Source of the DNA: Acidobacteriota bacterium
Lineage (GTDB): Bacteria > Acidobacteriota > Terriglobia > UBA7540
Length of the DNA stretch: 13,074 bases
Direction of reading: 5' to 3'
NCBI GenBank assembly: GCA_003224635.1
Contig: QHZK01000124.1
Location: 1-13,074, forward strand
The notes beneath the pieces are model-generated. The model worked only from the letters and a program-made list of their open reading frames with translations. It searched no databases and was not told the DNA's origin. The position numbers were made by a program, and so were the translations under genes. Every line of letters begins with the position of its first letter. The stretch's first letter is position 1. Of the stretch, positions 6,063 to 12,478 are shown piece after piece.

Positions 6063-7793
6063 TCATCCCTTCCGCTCGTGGGCTTCCAGGAACTGGTCAG
6101 TCTTGACGTCCCGCAGCACCTGTACAGTCCCGCTCGGCCAGCGGATTTCGATTCTCTCGATCTTCCCCAATTTCCCGGTCCCGAAGTGGACTCCCTGAGA
6201 GCTTGATGAGGCGTAGCCCACGGCGGTGGTCATGTGATTGATCTGCTTGCCCAGCCGGATGCGGGCGCCGATTCCGTCGCGGTTGCTCCGCGCGCCGACG
6301 AGTCTCAAGCCCAGCCAGTGGTTCTCGTCGGGGCTGACGTTCTGCCAAAGCTCCGCAGGTTCGCCGAGCGCAGTCACCACCACGTCGATCTTCCCGTCGT
6401 TGTCGAAGTCGGCGAAGGCGCTTCCGCGGTGGGCCCTCGCGGCCTGGAAAGCTTCACCGGCCTCGGCGGAAACATCGCGAAACGTTCCGTTCCCGAGGTT
6501 GGCGAAAACGCTGTTGGGCTGCTTGTAGTGAGTCGGCCCGAACAGATCGACCAGGTCGTTCACGTCCGAGTTGGCCGTGAACAGGTCCTTCCAGCCGTCG
6601 TTATCGAAATCAACAAAGCCGTTGCTCCAGCCGCTTCGCGGCGCCGTGAGCGGGCCGAGCCGGCTCGAGTAGGTCGCCTCCTGGAACATGCCGTTTCCGA
6701 GGTTCTGAAACAGCGGGAATGTCTCGCCGGTCAGAGCAGTGAAGGTGATGTCGGGCCGGCCGTCGTTATCGTAATCGCGGAAGTCTGCACCCATGCTGGC
6801 GACCGCCACCCCGTTGTTGGTCAGGGCCACTCCCGCCTGGAGCGCCACTTCCTCAAACGTGCCGTCGCCTCGGTTGTGGAAGAGGAAATTGGGCAGGTTG
6901 TCGTTGGTCACAAATGCGTCCATGAAGCCGTCGTCATCGTAATCCGCGAAGGCCACGCTCATACCTCTGCCGATGTGCCGGGCGATGCCCGCCTTCTCCG
7001 TGACGTCCTCGAAGGTGCCGTCGCGCCGGTTGCGATACAGCGTGTTCGAGAGCCCCTCGAAATACTTGGGGTGGCAGTAGACGCGAATGTTGCGCTCCCG
7101 GTCGCCGCAGAAGCGATCGTAATCAGGCGTCCACTTGGCGTAGTTCACCACGAAGAGGTCGAGCCAGCCGTCGTTATCATAGTCGAACCAGCCGCCGGCC
7201 ACGGACCACTTGTCGCTCTTGATGCCGGCCTTCTCGGTCGCGTCCTCAAAGCGGCCGTTTCCCAGGTTGCGATACAGGATGTTCCTGTAAACGCCGGCCA
7301 CAAACAGATCAGCGTGGCCGTCGTTGTCATAGTCTGCGGCCGCACAGCCCATCGAGTAACCGGCGCCAGCCACCCCGGCTTCCTTCGTGACGTCGGTGAA
7401 TTTCATTCCGCCGTCGTTCCGATACAGGCGGTTGTGAAACTGCGGCGAGTCCTTCTCGAGCGAAGGAAGGGCGGCGCCGTTGGTAAAGAAGATGTCCGTT
7501 AATCCGTCGCCGTTGTAATCGAACGCCGCCACACCGCCGGGCATGGTTTCGATCAAATGCTTCCGCGGGGTCGGATTATTGTGCAGCACAAAACTGAGGC
7601 TGGCGCTCGACGCGATTTCGCGGAATCGAATGGGCGCGAGCGCCGAGTCAGGTTTCGAGCTGGCGTGGGCGGCACGAGCGTCGCGTCCGTTTAGTGCTGC
7701 CTGTTTGCGGCCTTGAGGAAAGAGGAAAGCTCCGAGTCCGGCGGCGAGCAAGTCTCTGCGACTGGTCTTCGGCGGGGAGTACGATCTATCCAT
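6063..7793 (-). CDS. Tat-exported FG-GAP/VCBS repeat protein with ASPIC/UnbV C-terminal domain (CRTAC1-type)
   Basis: The 576-residue protein opens with a twin-arginine leader (TSRRDLLAAGLGAFLF, Arg12-Arg13). At least seven FG-GAP calcium-type loops follow, such as DYNGDGLTDIFF, DYDNDGHADLFV, DYDNDGWLDLFV, DYDDDGFMDAFV, DYDNDGRPDITF, DFDNDGWKDLFT and DFDNDGKIDVVV, consistent with a beta-propeller. The C-terminus is a full ASPIC/UnbV domain with NRDGIGARI, SSSSQGVHFGTG and IRWPSGTVQVL. Such proteins are extracytoplasmic and very common in Acidobacteriota, often beside TPR proteins as here; the molecular role is not established. No strong ribosome site precedes the ATG at 7793. The antisense strand has a long spurious frame caused by the repeats. 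Confidence 0.93.
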   Translation of the reverse strand: MDRSYSPPKTSRRDLLAAGLGAFLFPQGRKQAALNGRDARAAHASSKPDSALAPIRFREIASSASLSFVLHNNPTPRKHLIETMPGGVAAFDYNGDGLTDIFFTNGAALPSLEKDSPQFHNRLYRNDGGMKFTDVTKEAGVAGAGYSMGCAAADYDNDGHADLFVAGVYRNILYRNLGNGRFEDATEKAGIKSDKWSVAGGWFDYDNDGWLDLFVVNYAKWTPDYDRFCGDRERNIRVYCHPKYFEGLSNTLYRNRRDGTFEDVTEKAGIARHIGRGMSVAFADYDDDGFMDAFVTNDNLPNFLFHNRGDGTFEEVALQAGVALTNNGVAVASMGADFRDYDNDGRPDITFTALTGETFPLFQNLGNGMFQEATYSSRLGPLTAPRSGWSNGFVDFDNDGWKDLFTANSDVNDLVDLFGPTHYKQPNSVFANLGNGTFRDVSAEAGEAFQAARAHRGSAFADFDNDGKIDVVVTALGEPAELWQNVSPDENHWLGLRLVGARSNRDGIGARIRLGKQINHMTTAVGYASSSSQGVHFGTGKLGKIERIEIRWPSGTVQVLRDVKTDQFLEAHERKG

Positions 7794-7843
7794 GAACCGG
7801 CGAGGTTATGATGGCACTTTTCAGACAGGGTGTCAACGAACGG

Positions 7844-7853
7844 GGTAGCTACC
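7844..7853. promoter_or_regulatory. Short palindrome upstream of the CRTAC1-type gene
   Basis: GGTAGCTACC is a perfect 10-bp palindrome 50 bases upstream of the ATG at 7793, within the 117-base gap after the methyltransferase gene. It could be a regulator site; ten bases is short enough to arise by chance. Confidence 0.2.
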
Positions 7854-7910
7854 GAAAGTCGGAGGTTAGCTTCGTTTTGATTTCTGGTTTCTGACTTCCG
7901 CCTTCCGAGT

Positions 7911-8689
7911 TTAAGGGTTCCTCACCTTCCACTCAATCTGCGCCAGGACGCCGCCCAGAATCTTCACGTCATGATTGGTAAGTCCGAGGCCGAGGAGCAG
8001 GCGGCGCAGCTTGACCAGCGTGGCGCTCCGGCTCTTGGGCTTGAGATACCCCACGTCGTCCAGCACCCGCGCGGCGCGCTCCAAGACGCGCTCGAGCGGC
8101 TGGAGGCTCGCAGGGTCCGAGAGGTGGACCTTGGCGGGCGGCCGCCCGGCTGTAGCACGCGCCTGATTTTTCAGATCCGAGTCGAGCGCGCCCGCGCGAG
8201 CAAGCTCGTAGCAGCATACGGCCACGGCCTGCCCCAGGTTCATGGACGGACAATCCGCGCAGGTGGGAATGCGGACCAGGGCGTGGCAGTAACTCAACTG
8301 CTCGGTCGAAAGCCCGGTCTTCTCCGATCCAAAGAGCAGCGCGGCCCGCTTGGGCGCGTTCGCGGCGCGGCTTCGGTGGCTCCCGAGCCAGCTCGAGAAT
8401 TCGTCGAGCGGGACCAAGTCGCGGTCAAGATTGCGCCGCGAACCGGCCGTCGTGCCCACAACCAGCGCGGCATCGCCAATCGCCTCACTGAGGCCGTCCG
8501 CCGCGCGCGCGCGACGATCCCCTCGGCGCCTACGGCCGAGCGGGTCTCCTGCCACACCGGGGCGTAAGGTTTGACCACCACCAGGTCTCGCAAGCCGAAG
8601 TTAGCCATGGCCCGCGCCGCCGCGCCGATGTTCAGCGGGTTGCGCGGCCGCACCAGGACTACGCGCCAGTGAAGCTTGTTCGCACCCAC
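7911..8689 (-). pseudogene. trmJ: TrmJ-like SPOUT tRNA 2'-O-methyltransferase, frameshifted at a (CG)6 tract
   Basis: The two frames together give about 259 residues of a SpoU/TrmJ methyltransferase, which uses S-adenosylmethionine to methylate a ribose 2'-OH (position 32 of tRNA in TrmJ). The first frame starts at GTG 8689 (GANKLHWRVVLVRPRNPLNI, then GAAARAMANFGLRDLVVV and RSAVGAEGIVARAR). The second has LSEAIGDAALVVGTTAG, ALLFGSEKTGLSTEQL, RIPTCADCPSMNLGQAVAV and a TrmJ-like C-terminal helical tail ending at 7911. The switch falls at CGCGCGCGCGCG (8502-8513); removing one CG unit restores the frame, consistent with a 779-base span. No ribosome site precedes the GTG, but TACAAT (8696-8701 on the minus strand) lies six bases upstream, so a leaderless start is possible. 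It may be truly broken, phase-variable, or a sequencing error. Confidence 0.8.
8502..8513. repeat. (CG)6 dinucleotide tract inside the trmJ-like gene
   Basis: Six uninterrupted CG units lie precisely where the reading frame of the methyltransferase changes. Tracts like this can gain or lose a unit by replication slippage and are also hard to call in GC-rich sequencing. Confidence 0.8.
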
Positions 8690-8777
8690 GGCAGGATTGT
8701 ATCAAGAAGTCAGGCGCGTTTGACTCGCGACTCGGAACGGTCGCTGTAGCGGCATGAGCGCCGCTCGAGAACAAGCG

Positions 8778-10658
8778 CTATGGCTTCTTGGGCGGTGCTG
8801 TCGGTGCTTTCGGTGGCGGGTTGGCGCTGGGTAATTCCGTGACGATCTTCACCGTAGACGAAGCCTTGAACTGCTTGTAGTCGGTGTACCTTATGACTTC
8901 CTTCATGTGTATAGGGCCCGTGGAAAAGTATAGCTTATCATCGGCGATGGTGTACGTCGGAAACCAGAACTTTCCGTCGATCTGCTCGCGGTAGGTGGTA
9001 AACCTCGGGTACAGGTTCTCGCCGTGTTTGGTCCTGGTTTCCGGAACGTTTTTCCCCTCCGACTTCACAATTTGCAGGTCACGATCATCCACCCACACCA
9101 CCCCCTGGAAGTACTGGCGCCCTTTCTTCAGCTCCTTCGGCCGGACCGAAAACACATAGGCGGTGAGTTCGTCCACCTTGACGTGGCCCAGGTACTTCAG
9201 CTCGTAGTCCGGCAACTCGTCCACCGTGAGCACAAAAGGCTGGAGGTTGCGAAAGGCATTCAGGTCTTCGGGCGAAATGAGAAGTTGCTTCAGCGTGTCG
9301 AGCGGAGCGTAGGTGACGCGCTCGATGCGATTGCCCTTATCGTCGTACAGGATGTCCCACTCCTGCTGGTACATTCCGCTCACACCGCCATCCGCATCCA
9401 ACTCCTCCACTTTATTGATCTGATGGAAGGTGTAAGCGTCCCGCGCCAGCTTGAAGAGCTTCTCCTTGGTGGTGAATTCCCGGATAATCTGCTGGATTTG
9501 CTCCGGACTGGGATCACTCAGGTTAGGGGCCGGGGCGGACTTGGCCGCGGAGGCTGAGGAGGCGTGAGAAGCGATGGCCGGCGGTGAATCGGGCCCTGGC
9601 GACGCCGAACTCGCCGGCGCGGAATTTTGGGCGGCGGAGGGTTGCGGCGCGGAGCTTTGGGCGCCGGAGCCTTGGGCGTTCAACGGCGCGCTGGCGGGCA
9701 GCGCCGGCGCGTTACCGACCTGAACCCGTGTTGTCTCTCCGCTGGCAGGCAGGGCGAGTAACGCCTGGATCCTCTGGTCGAATTCGCCGACGTCCGCTGA
9801 CGCGCCCACCACCTTCGAGTAGACGCGGCCATCGCGGCCAATGAGCAAGGTCGTCGGTATGCCTGACAATCCGTACAACTGCCGGACATTCCGGTCGCAC
9901 ATGGCCACCGGGTAGTTCATGCGGTATTGCTCGCGGAACTTGCGCACCGGCTTCGCGCTCTCATCCACCGAGACGCCAATGACCTGAAATCCCTGGTCGC
10001 GGTACCGGTTCTGAAGATCAACAAAGCCCGGAATCTCGCTGCGGCAAGGGCCGCACCAGGTGGCCCAGAAATCGAGCAGGACCACCTTGCCCTTGTAGTC
10101 AGCAAGGTTGAGCGCGGCGCCGTCGAGGTCTGGCAGGGAGAAGAGCGGCGCCACAGGCAGACCGCCCGGGTTCGCGTGCGGCAGAGGCAGACCACTCGGA
10201 TTCTCGCGCGGCGCGCTGGACGTCTCGGCCAGGGTTGCGGCGATCTTCTGCTCAGCCGATGATTGCGAGGCTGCTGGCGAAGACGCAGACCCCGGAGCGT
10301 GCCCGCTCGCCGGCGGCGCTTCAGCAGCGGCGGGCGCGGGCGGACTCGGATTCTCCGAGGCCGCTCCAGCTGTCGCTGGCCCGCTGGCGCCCGTCCGTTT
10401 CTCGCTCGCCTTTTGGAGGGCGTCGATCACCTCATCGCTCGCGCCGTCATCGTGGAACTTCTTCGCCAGGTCCGGATTCATACGGAAATCGATCCCGCGC
10501 TGTTCGATAACCGCGATCATCTTCTGGGCGGAAGCGCCGCCGATAAGAAGCAGCGTCACGTCATCCTTGGTCAAGGGACGGTCTAGAGCGCGCGCTCCGA
10601 GTGGCGCCAGGCCGAGAAGGATCAAGAGGCTGAAGCCAACGACCCGACCTCTCTTCAT
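8778..10658 (-). CDS. Secreted three-domain protein with central TlpA/ResA-type thioredoxin domain
   Basis: The protein has 626 residues. Residues 1-24 are a signal peptide (MKRGRVVGFSLLILLGLAPL). Residues 27-85 form a small helical domain (LTKDDVTLLLIGGASAQKMI to DDGASDEVIDALQKAS) of a kind I recall at the start of acidobacterial secreted proteins. After an Ala/Pro/Ser linker comes a TlpA-type domain (about 165-305) with WCGPC at 201-205 and the cis-proline GIPTT near 268. After a second Ala/Ser/Pro/Gln linker comes a C-terminal domain (about 383-600) reminiscent of outer-membrane lipoprotein-sorting (LolA/LolB-fold) proteins, e.g. YFQGVVWVDDRDLQIVKSEG. A thiol-disulphide redox role in the periplasm is likely; the C-terminal role is inferred. 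The ATG at 10658 is preferred for its leader and GAAGG upstream; ATGs at 10676 and 10688 are possible. Confidence 0.9.
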   Translation of the reverse strand: MKRGRVVGFSLLILLGLAPLGARALDRPLTKDDVTLLLIGGASAQKMIAVIEQRGIDFRMNPDLAKKFHDDGASDEVIDALQKASEKRTGASGPATAGAASENPSPPAPAAAEAPPASGHAPGSASSPAASQSSAEQKIAATLAETSSAPRENPSGLPLPHANPGGLPVAPLFSLPDLDGAALNLADYKGKVVLLDFWATWCGPCRSEIPGFVDLQNRYRDQGFQVIGVSVDESAKPVRKFREQYRMNYPVAMCDRNVRQLYGLSGIPTTLLIGRDGRVYSKVVGASADVGEFDQRIQALLALPASGETTRVQVGNAPALPASAPLNAQGSGAQSSAPQPSAAQNSAPASSASPGPDSPPAIASHASSASAAKSAPAPNLSDPSPEQIQQIIREFTTKEKLFKLARDAYTFHQINKVEELDADGGVSGMYQQEWDILYDDKGNRIERVTYAPLDTLKQLLISPEDLNAFRNLQPFVLTVDELPDYELKYLGHVKVDELTAYVFSVRPKELKKGRQYFQGVVWVDDRDLQIVKSEGKNVPETRTKHGENLYPRFTTYREQIDGKFWFPTYTIADDKLYFSTGPIHMKEVIRYTDYKQFKASSTVKIVTELPSANPPPKAPTAPPKKP

Positions 10659-10865
10659 TGCTGCCTTCACCGTCATGCGAAGCCACACCTTGAGGCGGAA
10701 ACGACAAACCGCTCCTTCAGTTGGAGTCCGATGCCTCCCACGAAGTTGTACGGAAGGTCATCCTCCGAGCGAGGAAACAAAATCATCGCCTCTTCTTCCG
10801 CTCACCATCGGGTCGACACTCCGCCCTTGCTTATGGCGCCCTGAGCGTCAATCGGCGTCTACGAT

Positions 10866-11018
10866 CTATCGCGCCCGCCGCCCGTTCTTGAGCCGCGACT
10901 GGCGAAGCTTGTGGGACTTGCGCTTCGGCTTCGAAATCGCGAAAGTCACGCCGCCCACGCGGCGAACCTTCCAGCCTTTAGCTGGAGAGGCGGGCGGCGT
11001 ACCGGTCTCCGGTTCCAT
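10866..11018 (-). CDS. Small very basic protein, 50 residues, unknown
   Basis: This short frame starts at ATG 11018 with GGAGGA 5 bases upstream and ends at TAG 10866-10868. The product begins MEPETGTPPASPAKGWKVRR, continues VGGVTFAISKPKRKSHKLRQ and ends SRLKNGRRAR. The N-terminus is Pro/acid-containing; the last 36 residues carry many Lys and Arg, suggesting nucleic-acid or ribosome contact, but no family is recognised. A TATAAT hexamer lies about 50 bases upstream on the same strand. It stands alone, 207 bases upstream of the thioredoxin-fusion start. Support is the ribosome site and composition only. Confidence 0.5.
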   Translation of the reverse strand: MEPETGTPPASPAKGWKVRRVGGVTFAISKPKRKSHKLRQSRLKNGRRAR

Positions 11019-11067
11019 GCTTGTCCTCCGAGGAACTCCGAGGAACTTGCGATATTCCTAAGTCAGA

Positions 11068-11073
11068 ATTATA
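11068..11073 (-). promoter_or_regulatory. Candidate -10 element (TATAAT) for the 50-residue ORF
   Basis: A perfect TATAAT reads on the minus strand 49 bases upstream of the ATG at 11018. No convincing -35 hexamer was found at 16-18 bases, which lowers the call. Confidence 0.35.
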
Positions 11074-11115
11074 CAGGATTTTCAGGGCTCAGGGGCGGGA
11101 CGTACGCTGCGCGTA

Positions 11116-11182
11116 GTTCGGAGTTGAGGAGTTCGGAGTTGCTCAGTTGGACTGACGAACTCCGAACTGAACAACTCCGAAC
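11116..11182. repeat. Large nested inverted repeat (double-stem hairpin)
   Basis: GTTCGGAGTTG occurs at 11116-11126 and 11131-11141. Its complement CAACTCCGAAC is at 11172-11182 and GAACTCCGAAC at 11157-11167. The outer pair gives an 11-bp stem, the inner AGTTCGGAGTT/AACTCCGAACT (11130-11140/11158-11168) another 11 bp, and TCAGT/ACTGA (11143-11147/11151-11155) caps the loop. It lies 41 bases past the stop of the gene at 11224 and could protect its mRNA end or act as a REP-like element. No T-run follows, so a classic intrinsic terminator is not supported. Confidence 0.75.
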
Positions 11183-11223
11183 GAGTACGTTGACGCTGAC
11201 CCGTTGAGAGAGCGGGAGTGCGC

Positions 11224-11577
11224 TCACTGGCCGGGGGGCTTTTCAGCCTTCTTGCCGGTGCGCGTATGGGCCTCGACTGATTCAGCGGTGATCGCGTCGC
11301 CGCTCATCGTGCCGGTGACCTTCACGGACTTGCCGGCGAAATCCGTAAACTTGTCCTGAGGGTCCAATTGGTAGACCTTGCCCTTGGAGACGAGCACGTA
11401 CTTGGAGCCTCCTGCGACGCACTTGGCGACGCAGGTGGCGGCTTCATCGCCCGCCCTCGCATGCTTGGCGCCGCACATGCTGTCGCTGACCGTCCCCACC
11501 CAGGAGTCAGCAAACGCCGAGATCATACCGCCGAGCACGAGAAACGCAGCGGTCAAAATGACAAGTCTTCTCACCAT
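11224..11577 (-). CDS. Small secreted Cys/His-motif protein (DUF5818-like)
   Basis: The 117-residue product has a signal peptide (residues 1-23, MVRRLVILTAAFLVLGGMIS then AFA). A compact domain follows with WVGTVSDSMCGAKHARAGD, CVAKCVAGGSKYVLVSKGKV, and VKVTGTMSGDAITAESVE. The pattern TGTISDSMCG...CVK.CV..G.KYV..., and an OB-like VTGTMSGD strand, recalls small secreted proteins of Acidobacteriota that I believe are filed as DUF5818; function unknown. Cys35, His39, Cys49 and Cys53 could bind a metal or pair as disulphides. The ATG at 11577 is chosen because AAGGAGGA lies 5 bases upstream; an upstream extension to 11691 lacks support. A good promoter is visible about 100 bases upstream. Confidence 0.82.
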   Translation of the reverse strand: MVRRLVILTAAFLVLGGMISAFADSWVGTVSDSMCGAKHARAGDEAATCVAKCVAGGSKYVLVSKGKVYQLDPQDKFTDFAGKSVKVTGTMSGDAITAESVEAHTRTGKKAEKPPGQ

Positions 11578-11669
11578 CGAAATCCTCCTTGTTGGATTTG
11601 GAAGTTTTTGCGTTTTCGAGCGACAACAACCTCTGAACTTCATGGCGACCAACCCGGGACGCAACACTA

Positions 11670-11698
11670 ATTTTAGCCTCCGAAAGTCCAAAATTCAA
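11670..11698 (-). promoter_or_regulatory. Sigma-70-type promoter for the Cys/His-motif gene
   Basis: On the minus strand TTGAAT (11693-11698) and TAAAAT (11670-11675) are separated by exactly 17 bases, close to consensus, with a predicted start near 11663 and a leader of about 85 bases before the ATG at 11577. This is the main content of the 307-base gap 11578-11884 together with the repeats at 11727-11767. Confidence 0.55.
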
Positions 11699-11726
11699 GC
11701 CCGCGAATTGAGTCATATATTATGTA

Positions 11727-11767
11727 CGCGCTAAGCGCGCGTTGAGCCATTAGGTTTGAGCCATTAG
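11727..11767. repeat. Palindrome and 12-bp direct repeat in the intergenic gap
   Basis: CGCGCT-A-AGCGCG (11727-11739) is a symmetric site. TTGAGCCATTAG occurs twice (11742-11753 and 11756-11767), one and a half helical turns apart. They lie upstream of the promoter at 11670-11698 and downstream of the cupin gene; a regulator site is possible but untested. Confidence 0.4.
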
Positions 11768-11884
11768 AAAGACATGTTCAGGTAAGGGCGGTGCACTTGC
11801 TGTTTTCTGCGGACACCGTTTTCCTCCTTTTTTATTTGCCTGACCGAGCTGCCGGCGTGAAATCGCCTGCGGTACCTCCGTACC

Positions 11885-12268
11885 TTATTTGGTCGCTGGC
11901 TTGGCCGCCGCTCGCCTGGTTTTTACTTCCACGAGGATCAGTTCAAGAGGTTTTTCGCTCAAGTTCTCAGGCAAGTGTTTCTCCGCAGGAAGCCAACGGG
12001 CCTCTCCAGCCTTCCCGCCGCGTTCCTCGCTCTTCCCATCCGCGAGTGTGAACTTGCCGTTTTGGTCGGTTAGGAAAACGGCCACGCCCGCGGGGTGTTC
12101 GTGCATCACTGACTTCTCGTGGGGACCGTACGTGATCCGCAATACGCGGACCTGGCTATTCTCGAACTCGAGCTTGTAGTGTTTCGGGTCAACTTTGACG
12201 GGGTCCTGACCCAGAAGGGTTGAAGCCCCAAACCACAACAGGGCGCTCAGAAACAGGTTCTTGCGCAT
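11885..12268 (-). CDS. Secreted small cupin-domain protein
   Basis: The 127-residue product has a signal peptide (MRKNLFLSALLWFGASTLLG) and a single cupin-like barrel: residues 37-66 read NSQVRVLRITYGPHEKSVMH followed by EHPAGVAVFL, with His50, His56 and His58 as likely metal ligands. A second-motif His (His98 in AEKHLPENL) is possible. Small periplasmic cupins of this kind bind a metal or a small ligand; no substrate is indicated. The start is strongly supported by AAGGAGGTGCC directly before ATG. The C-terminus is Ala/Lys/Arg-rich. It lies on the same strand as its neighbours but is separated from each by over 200 bases, so it is probably its own unit. Confidence 0.82.
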   Translation of the reverse strand: MRKNLFLSALLWFGASTLLGQDPVKVDPKHYKLEFENSQVRVLRITYGPHEKSVMHEHPAGVAVFLTDQNGKFTLADGKSEERGGKAGEARWLPAEKHLPENLSEKPLELILVEVKTRRAAAKPATK

Positions 12269-12345
12269 GGCACCTCCTTATGTTGAGACTCGCGTCGGAT
12301 GAGCGAGCCGAGAAGTTTGCGCCCATCTGGGTCGGGAGTCAAGCC

Positions 12346-12391
12346 CGCCCGGCTAGAGTGGCTAGAGTTAGAAAGGAGTGGTAGCCGGGCG
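12346..12391. repeat. Inverted repeat with 10-bp perfect arms
   Basis: CGCCCGGCTA (12346-12355) pairs with TAGCCGGGCG (12382-12391) around a 26-base loop. Inside, GGCTAGAGT is repeated in tandem (12351-12359, 12360-12368). It sits between the stop of the edge gene (12479) and the cupin start (12268), where it may end or stabilise the upstream transcript. No T-run follows. Confidence 0.6.
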
Positions 12392-12478
12392 TCGCGGCTT
12401 CTGTGGCGCCGAGAGACCCTCTGAAAGTGTGCAGCATGTCGATAGTGAGTGACGACGCTGACGCAAACGCCCTCCCCC

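Noticed and set aside
6234..7502. A 422-codon open frame on the plus strand
   Set aside because: It lies wholly antisense to the CRTAC1-type gene; the periodic Asp/Gly codons of the FG-GAP repeats keep the opposite frame open, and the product has no domain character.
7876..7906. TTTCTGGTTTCTG-like short repeats as a functional element
   Set aside because: Only two imperfect units are present, and similar simple sequence occurs by chance in intergenic DNA.
8748..8765. AGCGGC/GCCGCT inverted repeat between the thioredoxin-fusion and trmJ-like genes as a terminator
   Set aside because: The stem is six bases and no T-run follows on either strand.
10108..11061. A 317-codon open frame on the plus strand
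   Set aside because: It is antisense to the thioredoxin fusion and the 50-residue ORF, Ala/Arg/Ser-rich, with no family motif or ribosome site.
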